From assembly GCA_900472605.1 (NCBI GenBank), contig UCJD01000009.1, positions 103,883-167,882 of the forward strand: a stretch of 64,000 nucleotides of DNA, given 5' to 3'. Both the position numbers and the translations under genes were made by a program. The notes beneath the pieces were generated by a model. The model made no database searches. It saw only the letters and a list, made by a program, of their open reading frames with translations, and was not told the origin of the DNA. Below are positions 1-8,582 of the stretch, piece after piece (position 1 is the stretch's first letter; each line of letters starts with the position of its first letter). Source of the DNA: Hyphomicrobiales bacterium (GTDB lineage Bacteria > Pseudomonadota > Alphaproteobacteria > Rhizobiales > Rhizobiaceae).

Positions 1-139
1 CCTGGTCGGCGCGGGAAAGCGTTGAGAGCTCGCCCACTTCCTTGTCCAGGAATGATTTCGCCTCGTCCATGCCGGCATAGGCGGAGCCCGCCATGGCCAG
101 CAAGATGCCTGCTGTTGTCGCTAGTAGATGCCGTCGCAT
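1..139 (-). CDS. glpV: Glycerol ABC transporter substrate-binding protein GlpV, N-terminal part (runs off the window)
   Basis: The first 46 codons of a secreted solute-binding protein, cut by the left window edge. The N-terminus has a basic start (MRRHLLA), a hydrophobic core and an AYA-like signal peptidase site, followed by MDEAKSFLDKEVGELSTLS, a mature N-terminus I associate with the rhizobial glycerol-binding protein GlpV. It is the last gene of the minus-strand glp cluster, behind the DUF2160 membrane protein, which matches the known order glpDSTPQUV of R. leguminosarum. A GGAGG-type ribosome site precedes the ATG. Role by family: periplasmic glycerol capture for the transporter encoded next to it. 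Confidence 0.8.
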   Translation of the reverse strand, partial: MRRHLLATTAGILLAMAGSAYAGMDEAKSFLDKEVGELSTLSRADQ

Positions 140-215
140 GATATCCTCCCAAGGTTTGCGATTGCAGTCTTAACGTCAGGCGGCCAGTACCCCCGGCCAT
201 CTGTATCTCCCCGGA

Positions 216-497
216 CTAGACGTAGCGGAACACGCCGATGGCGTAGACTACTGCAAGCCCGAGAGCCCACCACAGGTTGGGTCCGACAAGACCCAGCCAT
301 GCGAGATGAATGAACGCTGCTCCCAGCAGCGATATGAAGAGACGGTCTCCCCGTGTCGTCTCGAACCGCAGGACTCCCACCCGCGGCGACCCGCCGGGCG
401 AAAGATATTCCCAGACGCTCATGCTGATCAAAAGCACGAGGATCGTCAGGAAGAATAAGGCCGTCGGCAGCGTCCACGCCATCCAGGAAAAGTTCAT
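216..497 (-). CDS. glpU: Small DUF2160-type membrane protein GlpU
   Basis: A 93-residue protein with two hydrophobic spans, about residues 12-30 and 54-72, plus a third weaker one at the C-terminus. Its size, position between permease GlpQ and binding protein GlpV, and the WEYLSPGG segment fit the DUF2160 family found only in glycerol ABC operons. The start was taken at the ATG 17 bp after the glpQ stop; longer in-frame extensions would run into glpQ. The biochemical role is not established; genetics in R. leguminosarum place it in the glycerol uptake operon. Confidence 0.75.
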   Translation of the reverse strand: MNFSWMAWTLPTALFFLTILVLLISMSVWEYLSPGGSPRVGVLRFETTRGDRLFISLLGAAFIHLAWLGLVGPNLWWALGLAVVYAIGVFRYV

Positions 498-514
498 GTC
501 GGGTCTCCTCCTTG

Positions 515-1354
515 TCAGACGCGGCCGAGGGCAAAGCCCTTGGCGATGTAGTTGCGGACGAAATAGATGACGAGTGCGCCGGGAATGATGGTCAGCACGC
601 CGGCCGCCGCCAGCACGCCCCAGTCCATGCCCGAAGCGGACACCGTTCGCGTCATGATCGCCGAGATCGGCTTTGCCGCCGTCGTCGTCAGCGTGCGGGC
701 GAGCAGCAGCTCGACCCACGAGAACATGAAGCAGAAGAACGCCGCCACCCCGATCCCCGATGCCACCAGCGGCATGAAGATGCGGACGAAGAAGCGCGGG
801 AACGAGTAGCCGTCGATATAGGCCGTCTCGTCGATCTCCTTCGGCACGCCCGACATGAAGCCTTCGAGGATCCACACCGCCAACGGCACGTTGAACAGGC
901 AGTGCGCCAGCGCCACCGCGATATGCGTGTCGATCAACCCGAAGGCCGAATAGAGCTGGAAGAACGGCAGCGCGAAGACGGCCGGCGGCGCCATGCGGTT
1001 GGTGAGCAGCCAGAAAAACAGGTGCTTGTCGCCAAGGAACCTATAGCGCGAGAAGGCGTAGGCCGCTGGAAGCGCCGCCAGTACCGAGATGACAGTGTTC
1101 ATCGCCACATAGGTGATCGAGTTGATGTAGCCGTTGTACCACGACGGATCGGTGAAGATGATCGTGTAGTTGCGAAGCGTCGGATGCTGCGGCCAGAGCG
1201 AGAAGGCGCCGGTGATCTCGGCGTTCTCCTTGAAGCTCATGTTGACCAGCCAGTAGATCGGCAAAAGCAGGAAGATGATATAGAGGGTCGGTACCACCCA
1301 GGAGAAGTTGCCCGCGGGCTTGTACTTGATGGTCTGAGCCATTGATTGCGCCAT
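515..1354 (-). CDS. glpQ: Glycerol ABC transporter permease GlpQ
   Basis: A 279-residue inner-membrane permease of the MalG/CUT1 type with about six hydrophobic spans. The cytoplasmic EAA-like loop is around EGFMSGVPKEIDETAYIDG, in the last third, which is the docking site for the ATPase in this family. It lies 13 bp downstream of the other permease gene and belongs to the same minus-strand operon. A second ATG four codons in (MAQTIKYK) is an alternative start. With GlpP it should form the transmembrane channel for glycerol. Confidence 0.85.
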   Translation of the reverse strand: MAQSMAQTIKYKPAGNFSWVVPTLYIIFLLLPIYWLVNMSFKENAEITGAFSLWPQHPTLRNYTIIFTDPSWYNGYINSITYVAMNTVISVLAALPAAYAFSRYRFLGDKHLFFWLLTNRMAPPAVFALPFFQLYSAFGLIDTHIAVALAHCLFNVPLAVWILEGFMSGVPKEIDETAYIDGYSFPRFFVRIFMPLVASGIGVAAFFCFMFSWVELLLARTLTTTAAKPISAIMTRTVSASGMDWGVLAAAGVLTIIPGALVIYFVRNYIAKGFALGRV

Positions 1355-1367
1355 GGTCGTCTCCTCC

Positions 1368-2234
1368 TTACGCGTTCTCGTCGCCGCTGGTCATCACGGT
1401 GTAGAAGATCCATGAAAGCAGCAGGATGATCAGGAAGTAGATGATCGACATCGCCGCCGCCGGCCCGAGGTCGAACTGCCCGACCGCCATCTTCACGAGG
1501 TCGATCGACAGGAACGTCGTCGAATTGCCCGGTCCGCCGCCGGTGACGACGAAGGGCTCGGTATAGATCATGAAACTGTCCATGAACCGCAGCAACACGG
1601 CGATCAGAAGCACCCGCTTCATCTTCGGCAGCTGGATATAGCGGAACACCGACCAGCGCGACGCGCCATCGATCTTCGCCGCCTGGTAATAGGCATCGGG
1701 GATCGACACGAGGCCGGCGTAGCAGAGCAGCACCACGAGGCTCGTCCAGTGCCAGACGTCCATGACGATGACGGTGATCCAGGCATCGACGGGATCGCGA
1801 ACGTAGTTGTAGTCGAGTCCGATCGCCTCCAGCGTATGGCCGAGCAGGCCTATATCGACGCGCCCGAACACCTGCCAGATGGTGCCGACCACGTTCCATG
1901 GAATGAGCAGCGGCAAAGCCATCAGCACGAGGCAAACGGGCACGCCGAGCCCCTTCTTCGGCATGTTGAGCGCGATGAAGATGCCGAGCGGAATCTCCAG
2001 CGCCAAGATGATCAGCGAGAAGGCGAGGTTGCGCTGCAGCGCCGCCCAGAAGCGATCGGATTGCAGCGTCTGCACGAACCAGTCGGTGCCCGCCCAGAAG
2101 AACTCGTTGTTCCCGAACGTATCCTGCACCGAGTAGTTCACAACAGTCATCAGCGGGATCACGGCGGAGAAGGCGACGAGCACCAGCACCGGCAGCACCA
2201 GAAACCAGGCCTTGTTGTTCCAGGTCTTGTTCAT
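1368..2234 (-). CDS. glpP: Glycerol ABC transporter permease GlpP
   Basis: A 288-residue MalF/UgpA-type permease with about six membrane spans and an EAA-type loop around LVSIPDAYYQAAKIDGASRW. It begins 3 bp after the glpT stop and ends 13 bp before glpQ, so the four transporter genes are probably co-translated. Its partner is the second permease GlpQ. Length and topology are normal for the family, and no defect was seen. Confidence 0.85.
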   Translation of the reverse strand: MNKTWNNKAWFLVLPVLVLVAFSAVIPLMTVVNYSVQDTFGNNEFFWAGTDWFVQTLQSDRFWAALQRNLAFSLIILALEIPLGIFIALNMPKKGLGVPVCLVLMALPLLIPWNVVGTIWQVFGRVDIGLLGHTLEAIGLDYNYVRDPVDAWITVIVMDVWHWTSLVVLLCYAGLVSIPDAYYQAAKIDGASRWSVFRYIQLPKMKRVLLIAVLLRFMDSFMIYTEPFVVTGGGPGNSTTFLSIDLVKMAVGQFDLGPAAAMSIIYFLIILLLSWIFYTVMTSGDENA

Positions 2235-2237
2235 GGC

Positions 2238-3308
2238 TCAGCCCTCCCTGCCGACACGCCAGGAATTGGCGTAAATGTTGATGGCTGTGGGATCGAAAGT
2301 GACGCGCGCCTCGGCGGGTATCTCCGCATCCTCGGTGACGACGATCGAGATCGGCTGCCCGGCGAAGTCGGCCCGAACAATCTTCTGCCGGCCGATATCC
2401 TCGACCCTGTTGATGGTGACAGGCATGCCCTCGCGCCCGATGCGGATGAACTCCGGGCGTATCCCGAGCTCCGTCTTCGCCCCGGCCGCCGCTTTCGGTA
2501 CATAGTCCAGCGACAGCGTCTCGGCGCCGACAGTCACGCGATTGCCGTCGAGCTTGGCCGGAATGACGTTCATGCCAGGCGAGCCGATGAAATAGCCGAC
2601 GAAGGTGTGGCTCGGCCGCTCGAACAGCTCGGTCGGCGTGCCGATCTGCACGATCTCGCCCTCGTACATGACGACCACCTTGTCGGCGAAGGTCAGAGCC
2701 TCCGTCTGGTCGTGCGTGACATAGACCATGGTGAAGCCGAACTGCTTGTGCAGCCGCTTCAGCTGCGAGCGCAGCACCCATTTCATGTGCGGATCGATGA
2801 CCGTCAGCGGCTCGTCGAACAGGATGGCGTTCACATCGTTGCGCACCAGCCCGCGTCCGAGCGAGATCTTTTGCTTCTGGTCGGCCGTCAGCCCCTGCGC
2901 CTTGCGCCGCGCCATCGGCGCCAGATCGATCACCTCGAGCATGTCGCGCACGCGGCGATCGACCTCCGGCTCGGCCACGCCGCGATTGCGCAGCGGGAAG
3001 GCCAGATTGTCGTAGACCGTCATCGTATCGTAGATCACGGGAAACTGGAACACCTGCGCGATGTTGCGCGCCTGCGTCGCGAGGTTCGTCACGTCCTTGC
3101 CGTCGAACAGGATGCGTCCGTGCGATGGCTGCAGCAGCCCGGAGATGATGTTGAGCAGCGTCGTCTTTCCGCAGCCGGAAGGTCCAAGCAGCGCATAGGC
3201 GCCGCCGTCGTTCCATTCGTGGTCGACTTCGCGCAGCGCATAGTCCTTGTCCGACTGCGGGTTTGGCCCGTAGGCGTGGCGGATGTGGTCGAGCGTGATG
3301 CGTGCCAT
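2238..3308 (-). CDS. glpT: Glycerol ABC transporter ATP-binding protein GlpT
   Basis: A 356-residue MalK-like ATPase: Walker A GPSGCGKTT near residues 42-50, Walker B AILFDEPLTVID, an H-loop in YVTHDQTEA, then a C-terminal TOBE/OB regulatory half. The ABC signature reads LTADQKQK in place of LSGGQQQR, so the motif that completes the opposite ATP site is degenerate. The neighbouring GlpS keeps a canonical signature. This suggests a heterodimeric ATPase with one weakened site. It sits in the glp operon between glpS (13 bp upstream) and glpP (3 bp downstream). Confidence 0.85.
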   Translation of the reverse strand: MARITLDHIRHAYGPNPQSDKDYALREVDHEWNDGGAYALLGPSGCGKTTLLNIISGLLQPSHGRILFDGKDVTNLATQARNIAQVFQFPVIYDTMTVYDNLAFPLRNRGVAEPEVDRRVRDMLEVIDLAPMARRKAQGLTADQKQKISLGRGLVRNDVNAILFDEPLTVIDPHMKWVLRSQLKRLHKQFGFTMVYVTHDQTEALTFADKVVVMYEGEIVQIGTPTELFERPSHTFVGYFIGSPGMNVIPAKLDGNRVTVGAETLSLDYVPKAAAGAKTELGIRPEFIRIGREGMPVTINRVEDIGRQKIVRADFAGQPISIVVTEDAEIPAEARVTFDPTAINIYANSWRVGREG

Positions 3309-3321
3309 GTCCCTGCCCTCC

Positions 3322-4398
3322 TCAAGCCTTGGCGCCGGACGCGATGGCGCGCCCGTCGGTGTCGAACGCCATCAGATGGCGCGCGTCGAGAAATACATCG
3401 ATTTCGGTATCCGGATCGATGTCGTGGATGCCATGCGCCAGCATCACCCAGCGCACGCCGTCATAATCGAGATAGACGAAGCTCTCCGAGCCGGTGATCT
3501 CGGAAAGCTGCGTGCGAGCCCTCAACCGCGAAGCGCCGGGCGTCTGCGCCGAAAGCCCGAGATGATGCGGATGAAACGCCACCGTCACCGGCCCGTCGGC
3601 CATGGCCAAGAGATGCGTGGGCACTGCAAACACGTCGGCGCCCTGCCGCTGGAACGTGGCCCCTGTCTTGACGACATCGATGAAATTGAGCGGCGGATCG
3701 GCGAAGGTTTTCGCGGTGATGAGGTCGACCGGCGTCCGGTAGACCGAGATCGTTGGTCCGAACTGCGTCACGCGCCCTTGCGACAGCGTCGCCGTATTGC
3801 CGCCGAGCAGCAGTGCTTCGGAAGGCTCCGTGGTCGCGTAGACGAAGATCGCACCCGATTGCGCGAAGATTTTCGGCAGTTCGGCGCGCAGTTCCTCGCG
3901 CAGCTTGTAGTCGAGATTGGCAAGCGGCTCGTCCATCAGAACAAGACTGGCGTTCTTGACCAGCGCGCGGGCAAGCGCCGTGCGCTGCTGCTGGCCTCCG
4001 GAGAGGTTGAGCGGCGTGCGATCGAGATAGGGCGTCAGCCGCAGCAGTTCGGCGGCCTTGCGAACCTCGCGGTCGATGGTCGCCGCATCCTTGCCCGCAA
4101 TCCGCATCGGCGAGGCGATGTTTTCGTAGACGGTGAAGGCGGGATAGTTGATGAACTGCTGGTACACCATCGCGACATTGCGCTTCTGCACCGGCATGCC
4201 GGTCACATCGACGCCATCGAAACGGATCGTCCCGCTGGTCGGACGATCGAGCCCGGCCATCAGCCGCATCAGCGACGTCTTGCCCGACAGCGTCGGCCCC
4301 AGCAGCACGTTCAGCGTGCCGCGTTCAAGCGCAAGATCGGTCGCGTGGATATGATCCTCCCCGCCCACCGTCTTTGCAACGTTTAGCAATTCCAGCAT
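3322..4398 (-). CDS. glpS: Glycerol ABC transporter ATP-binding protein GlpS
   Basis: A 358-residue MalK/UgpC-like ATPase. Walker A is GPTLSGKTS near residue 34, the signature NLSGGQQQR is canonical, and Walker B is LVLMDEPLANLD. The switch region reads YATTEPSEAL where a histidine is usual (THD), so the H-loop histidine appears to be replaced by Thr/Glu. A TOBE-type C-terminal domain follows. It pairs with GlpT, the second ATPase of the operon, whose signature is degenerate; together they would make one composite working site. Confidence 0.85.
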   Translation of the reverse strand: MLELLNVAKTVGGEDHIHATDLALERGTLNVLLGPTLSGKTSLMRLMAGLDRPTSGTIRFDGVDVTGMPVQKRNVAMVYQQFINYPAFTVYENIASPMRIAGKDAATIDREVRKAAELLRLTPYLDRTPLNLSGGQQQRTALARALVKNASLVLMDEPLANLDYKLREELRAELPKIFAQSGAIFVYATTEPSEALLLGGNTATLSQGRVTQFGPTISVYRTPVDLITAKTFADPPLNFIDVVKTGATFQRQGADVFAVPTHLLAMADGPVTVAFHPHHLGLSAQTPGASRLRARTQLSEITGSESFVYLDYDGVRWVMLAHGIHDIDPDTEIDVFLDARHLMAFDTDGRAIASGAKA

Positions 4399-4443
4399 TC
4401 CGGTTCCCCTGCCTCCTCACAGCGGGGACCACATGCCGCGCTT

Positions 4444-5970
4444 CTATCCGGCCATCTGCGCCGGTAGGGCGGTCATGTACTCCTCCAAAACCGCGGCTTG
4501 CTCCCTCGTCAGGCGCAAGCCTTCCTTCGTTCTCCTCCAGAGCACGTCATCGGCGTGTCTCGCCCATTCGTGCTCGATCAGGTAGCGGACCTCCACCTCG
4601 TAGAGATCGCTGCCGAAACAGCGCCCGAGATCCTCGGTCCCGCGCGCATGCTCCAAAACTATCGTTGCCTTCGTGCCATAGCGGCGAACGAGGCGACGGG
4701 CGTGCGCATCATCAAGGAACGGATAGCCGCCCTTCAGCTTGCGCACTTCCGCTTCATATCCGGTGGCCGCGAAATCGCCGCCCGGCAGATGGCTCCTCGC
4801 CGTCCACGGGCTACCCTTGATGCCAATGGCGGCGCCGATCTTCTCCAGCGCATGCTCGGACAGCCGCCGGTAGGTCGTGAGCTTGCCGCCGAACACGTTG
4901 AGCAACGGCGCCTGTCCGCCCTCGCCTTCCAGCTTCAGCACGTAGTCGCGCGTCGCTTCCTGCGCCTTCGACGCGCCGTCGTCGAACAGCGGACGCACAG
5001 CCGAATAGGTCCAGACGATATCTTCCGGCCGCACCGGCTCGTTGAAGTATTCGCTGGCACATTTGCAGAGATATGCCGTCTCTTCCTCGGAAATCTTCAC
5101 ATCCTTCGGATCGGCCTTGTAGTCGCGATCGGTGGTGCCGATCAGCGTGAAATCCTGCTCGTAGGGGATCGCGAAGATGATGCGATTGTCGGGGTTCTGG
5201 AAGAAGTAGGCCCTCGGATCGTTGAACTTCTTCTTCACGACGATATGGCTGCCCTGGACCAGCCGCACATGCCGCGCCTCGTTCTGCCCGAAGGCGGCAC
5301 GAATGACGTGGTCAACCCAGGGGCCCGCCGCGTTCACAAGCATCCGTGCCTGGAAATGCCGCGCCTCGCCCGTCACCGTGTCGAGCGTCTCGATCGCCCA
5401 TACGCCGTTCTCGCGGCGCGCCGCGACAACCTTGGTGCGCGGCATGATCAGCGCACCCTTGTCGGCGGCGTCGCGCGCGTTCAGCACCACCATGCGGGCA
5501 TCATCGACCCAGCCGTCGGAATATTCGAACGCCTTGGTGAACAGCGACTTCAGCGGCTTTCCGGCGGGATCGCGGCGCATGTCGAGTACCTTGGTCGCCG
5601 GCAAAAGCTTCCGGCCGCCGAGATGATCATAAAGGAACAGCCCGAGACGGATCAGCCACGCCGGACGGATACCGCCCTTGTGGTAAGGCAGCACGAAGCG
5701 CATCGGCCAGATGATATGAGGCGCCATCGCCCACAGGATCTCGCGCTCCATCAGCGATTCACGCACCAGGCGAAACTCGTAATGCTCGAGATAGCGCAGG
5801 CCGCCATGGATCAGCTTGGTCGCGCCCGACGACGTGCCGGAAGCGAAATCGTTCATTTCGGCAAGCGCCACGGAATAGCCGCGCCCGATCGCATCACGCG
5901 CAATGCCGCATCCGTTGATGCCGCCACCGATAACGAAAAGATCGTGAATCTGACCGCCCACGCGCCCCAT
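4444..5970 (-). CDS. glpD: Aerobic glycerol-3-phosphate dehydrogenase GlpD
   Basis: An FAD-dependent dehydrogenase of about 508 residues that oxidises glycerol-3-phosphate to dihydroxyacetone phosphate at the membrane. The N-terminal dinucleotide-binding motif is VIGGGINGCGIARDA, followed by the family segment SGTSSGATKLIHGGLRYLE and a C-terminal DAO_C region. It is the first gene of the glp cluster, 45 bp before glpS, so transport and oxidation are co-expressed. The start is uncertain: a TTG at 5997 and a GTG at 5961 are possible besides the ATG at 5970, whose upstream GGGAG is very close. Confidence 0.9.
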   Translation of the reverse strand: MGRVGGQIHDLFVIGGGINGCGIARDAIGRGYSVALAEMNDFASGTSSGATKLIHGGLRYLEHYEFRLVRESLMEREILWAMAPHIIWPMRFVLPYHKGGIRPAWLIRLGLFLYDHLGGRKLLPATKVLDMRRDPAGKPLKSLFTKAFEYSDGWVDDARMVVLNARDAADKGALIMPRTKVVAARRENGVWAIETLDTVTGEARHFQARMLVNAAGPWVDHVIRAAFGQNEARHVRLVQGSHIVVKKKFNDPRAYFFQNPDNRIIFAIPYEQDFTLIGTTDRDYKADPKDVKISEEETAYLCKCASEYFNEPVRPEDIVWTYSAVRPLFDDGASKAQEATRDYVLKLEGEGGQAPLLNVFGGKLTTYRRLSEHALEKIGAAIGIKGSPWTARSHLPGGDFAATGYEAEVRKLKGGYPFLDDAHARRLVRRYGTKATIVLEHARGTEDLGRCFGSDLYEVEVRYLIEHEWARHADDVLWRRTKEGLRLTREQAAVLEEYMTALPAQMAG

Positions 5971-6030
5971 GCTCCCAGAAATGCCGCAACGCAACAAGAC
6001 AACGCAATTGCGAAAGTAAAAATAGTTAAA

Positions 6031-6065
6031 GCGAAACTCATTCGAATGTCAAACGAATGTTTCGC
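6031..6065. promoter_or_regulatory. Dyad upstream of glpD, candidate operator
   Basis: An interrupted inverted repeat in the 167-bp gap upstream of glpD: GCGAAAC (6031-6037) pairs with GTTTCGC (6059-6065). Inside lie the perfect palindrome CATTCGAATG (6039-6048) and a further CGAATG (6054-6059). This TTTCG-rich dyad resembles what a DeoR-type GlpR or the adjacent AraC protein could bind; which protein binds it is not shown by the sequence. Confidence 0.45.
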
Positions 6066-6137
6066 ACAGTTATCCCCCGCGCCGATGTCGCCCGTGTGAC
6101 AGCACGAACAGTCTGCATTCCAGATTACCGAGGAATT

Positions 6138-6959
6138 TCAATTGGGCTCGGCGACCCGGAAATAGGTGCGTGGGGGTGCGCCGAGCATGCGCTTGAACAT
6201 GGTGGTGAACGCCGAGACACTTTCATATCCGAGATCGAAGGCAACTGTTGTGACCGACTCGCCCTCCGCGAGTCGCGGCAGCGCCGTAAACAACGCGGCC
6301 TGCTGCCGCCAGGTCGAAAGGCTGATCCCGGTCTCGCGCCGAAACGCCCGGGTGAACGCCCGCCGGCTCATGTTGAGTTGCTCGGCCCAATCGTCGATCA
6401 AAAGCCGCGCGGTGGGGTTCGAAAGGAAGGCACGGCAAAGCCCGGCAAGCCTGGCATCACCGGGAATGGGCAAACCAAGCGATCGATCCGGCAGCCGCGA
6501 AATCTCCTCGAGAAGCAGCGCGACCACCAGCCGCTGGCGCCGCGAGCCCTTCAGGTCACCACTTGGGGATACCGCCTCGATAATCAGCGCACGCGCGAGA
6601 TCGGTCAACCCGACCACACGAATGGCTTCGGGCAGAGCGACCAGCGCATCGGCACTGATATAGGCCGAGAGCATGCTCACCTCACCCAGCATGTCCACCG
6701 AGTGATCCAGCCCGGCCGGTATCCACAGCGCGTGCTCCGGCGGCACCATCCAGCGCCCCTGCCGCGACGACACCATGACCACGCCGGTGCGCGCATAGAC
6801 GAACTGCGCGCGGCTGTGCCGATGGGTCGCCACGTGATAGCCCGAGGGATATTCGGACGGGATGGTGTGAACGGGCTCGGACGCAGCCTCGATGGCCGCC
6901 AGCCGCTCGACATGCAGCTTGGCGAGTTCTGCCGACGTCATATTTTGCAGCGCATTCAT
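6138..6959 (-). CDS. AraC-family transcriptional regulator with N-terminal cupin
   Basis: About 273 residues. An N-terminal cupin-like sensor half (HRHSRAQFVYARTGVV, VPPEHALWIPAG) is followed by two helix-turn-helix units near the C-terminus (LIDDWAEQLNMSRRAFTRAFRRETG and VTTVAFDLGYESVSAFTTMFKRMLG). It is divergent from the MFS efflux gene at 7057 and upstream, on the same strand, of the glp operon. Local regulation of the MFS gene is the usual arrangement for this family; control of glp is also possible. The ATG at 6959 is preferred to an upstream GTG at 6998. Confidence 0.85.
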   Translation of the reverse strand: MNALQNMTSAELAKLHVERLAAIEAASEPVHTIPSEYPSGYHVATHRHSRAQFVYARTGVVMVSSRQGRWMVPPEHALWIPAGLDHSVDMLGEVSMLSAYISADALVALPEAIRVVGLTDLARALIIEAVSPSGDLKGSRRQRLVVALLLEEISRLPDRSLGLPIPGDARLAGLCRAFLSNPTARLLIDDWAEQLNMSRRAFTRAFRRETGISLSTWRQQAALFTALPRLAEGESVTTVAFDLGYESVSAFTTMFKRMLGAPPRTYFRVAEPN

Positions 6960-7056
6960 AAGGCTTGGCCCAATCGCGAAAGAATGAGACCAAAACACGA
7001 AAGCGGGACTGCCGCAAGGAGACTATGCGGATAGTCAGTTTCTCAGGAGGAACATC

Positions 7057-8283
7057 GTGACAACAGGTACAATGACGGCGGAGAAACACTCCGCGGAACA
7101 GACGGTTTTCAGCATCATCATGGCAGTCAGCTTCTGCCATCTCTTGAACGATACGATGCAGTCGCTCATCCCGGCGCTCTACCCGATGATCAAGGAAGGC
7201 TACGGTCTCGACTTCACGCAGATCGGCCTGCTCGGCCTGGTCTTCCAGGTCACGGCCTCGCTGCTGCAGCCGCTGATCGGCATTTACACGGACAAGCGCC
7301 CGCTGCCCTATTCGCTGTCGATCGGCATGGGCTTCACGCTGATCGGTCTGGTGCTCCTCGCCTATGCGCACGCCTATTGGGTGCTGCTGGTCGGCGCCGG
7401 CGTCGTCGGCCTCGGCTCGGCGGTCTTCCATCCTGAATCCTCGCGCGTCGCCCGCCTTGCCTCCGGCGGACGCCACGGTCTGGCGCAGTCGCTGTTCCAG
7501 GTCGGTGGTAACTTCGGCTCGGCGATCGGCCCGCTGGCAGCCGCCTTCATCGTGCTGCCGCGCGGACAGACCAGCGTCGCATGGTTCTCTGTCGCCGCAC
7601 TTACGGGCATGATTATCCTGTGGCGCGTCGGCGTCTGGTATTCCAACCACCGCCGCACCAATGCCGGCCGCAAGGCAGCCGCGAGCGCCGTCGTGCTGCC
7701 GCGCGCCAAGGTGATCATGTCGATCGCGGTCCTCGCCATGCTGGTCTTCTCGAAATACGTCTACATGACCAGCCTTTCGAGCTATTACACCTTCTACATG
7801 ATCGAGCGCTTCCAGGTGTCGGTCCAGCAGGCGCAGATCCTGCTCTTCGTCTTCCTGGGCGCGGTCGCCATCGGCACGGTCGCAGGCGGCCCGATCGTCG
7901 ACTGGTTCGGCACCAAGTTCACGATCTGGTTCTCGATATTGGGCGCCCTGCCCTTCACGCTGGCCCTGCCCTATGCGGGCTACACCTGGACGATCGTGCT
8001 GACCTTCGTGATCGGCATCATCCTGGCGTCTGCCTTCTCGGCCATCGTCGTCTTCGCGCAGGAGCTGGTGCCGGGACGCGTCGGCATGATCGCCGGCCTG
8101 TTCTTCGGCTTCGCCTTCGGCATCGGGGGCATCGGCGCTGCGGCGCTTGGCATGGTTGCCGACCGGATGGGTATCGTCTTCGTTTACAATATCTGCTCTT
8201 ACCTGCCGCTTCTCGGCCTGCTCACCGTGTTCCTGCCCGACATTGGCAAGGGCCGCCGTCACGGGACGGCAAAGGCGACGTGA
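7057..8283 (+). CDS. MFS transporter, fosmidomycin-resistance (Fsr) type
   Basis: A 408-residue inner-membrane transporter with about 12 hydrophobic spans. The N-terminal HLLNDTMQSLIPALYPM, the FHPESSRVARLASGGRHGLAQSLFQVGGNFGSA-type region and the overall length match the Fsr/YnfM-like efflux family. It starts with GTG behind a strong AGGAGG site. It diverges from the AraC regulator with about 97 bp between starts, which suggests regulator-controlled drug or metabolite export. The substrate cannot be read from sequence. Confidence 0.85.
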   Translation: MTTGTMTAEKHSAEQTVFSIIMAVSFCHLLNDTMQSLIPALYPMIKEGYGLDFTQIGLLGLVFQVTASLLQPLIGIYTDKRPLPYSLSIGMGFTLIGLVLLAYAHAYWVLLVGAGVVGLGSAVFHPESSRVARLASGGRHGLAQSLFQVGGNFGSAIGPLAAAFIVLPRGQTSVAWFSVAALTGMIILWRVGVWYSNHRRTNAGRKAAASAVVLPRAKVIMSIAVLAMLVFSKYVYMTSLSSYYTFYMIERFQVSVQQAQILLFVFLGAVAIGTVAGGPIVDWFGTKFTIWFSILGALPFTLALPYAGYTWTIVLTFVIGIILASAFSAIVVFAQELVPGRVGMIAGLFFGFAFGIGGIGAAALGMVADRMGIVFVYNICSYLPLLGLLTVFLPDIGKGRRHGTAKAT

Positions 8284-8317
8284 CGGCTAGCCGGCGAATC
8301 CGGACAGCCTGAATCAG

Positions 8318-8351
8318 AAAGGGCCGAGGCGTGATGCGCCCCGGCCCTTTT
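8318..8351. terminator. Bidirectional intrinsic terminator after the MFS gene
   Basis: AAAGGGCCGAGGCG and its near-complement around a 4-nt loop, followed by TTTT on the plus strand and preceded by AAA. It lies 35 bp past the MFS stop and can also serve the minus-strand small gene at 8415-8582. Confidence 0.7.
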
Positions 8352-8366
8352 CCTGCACGATTACAG

Positions 8367-8406
8367 TGTTCATCAAGAACACCGGGTGTTCATCAAGAAC
8401 ACCGGG
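8367..8406. repeat. Tandem duplication of a 20-bp hairpin unit
   Basis: Two perfect head-to-tail copies of GTGTTCATCAAGAACACCGG. Each copy is itself an inverted repeat (GTGTTC, 5-nt loop, GAACAC). It sits between the MFS terminator and the stop of a small minus-strand gene, so it would form two stacked hairpins in that gene's 3' end. Confidence 0.7.
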
Positions 8407-8414
8407 CCGGCAGC

Positions 8415-8582
8415 TTACTTGCGTGCGCCGCCCGGACGGCCCTTGCTCTGGCCGGCGCCACCGGAGGTCTTCGCATCGTTGGACTGGCCGAACTGGGTGC
8501 CGCCGAGGTGTCCACCGCCGCTGCTGTTGGCAACGTAACGTTCTGTCCGGCGCTGAATCTCGGCCGCATTGGTCTTGCTCAT
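8415..8582 (-). CDS. Small Gly/Ser-rich hypothetical protein (55 aa)
   Basis: A 55-residue protein with a polar N-terminal half (MSKTNAAEIQRRTERYVANS) and a Gly-rich tail ending GRPGGARK. No membrane span, signal or known fold is visible. The start is supported by GGGAAG spaced before the ATG. The tail composition suggests a disordered, possibly nucleic-acid-associated protein, but the function is unknown. It is transcribed alone toward the hairpins at 8318-8406. Confidence 0.5.
   Translation of the reverse strand: MSKTNAAEIQRRTERYVANSSGGGHLGGTQFGQSNDAKTSGGAGQSKGRPGGARK

Noticed and set aside
1237..3497. Very long open frames (up to 659 codons) overlapping the glp genes on both strands
   Set aside because: Arg/Ala-rich or His/Asp-rich low-quality translations typical of high-GC shadow frames; the glp genes in the other frame have clear family motifs.
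8367..8406. Possible CRISPR because of direct repeats
   Set aside because: Only two copies, with no spacer between them and no cas genes.
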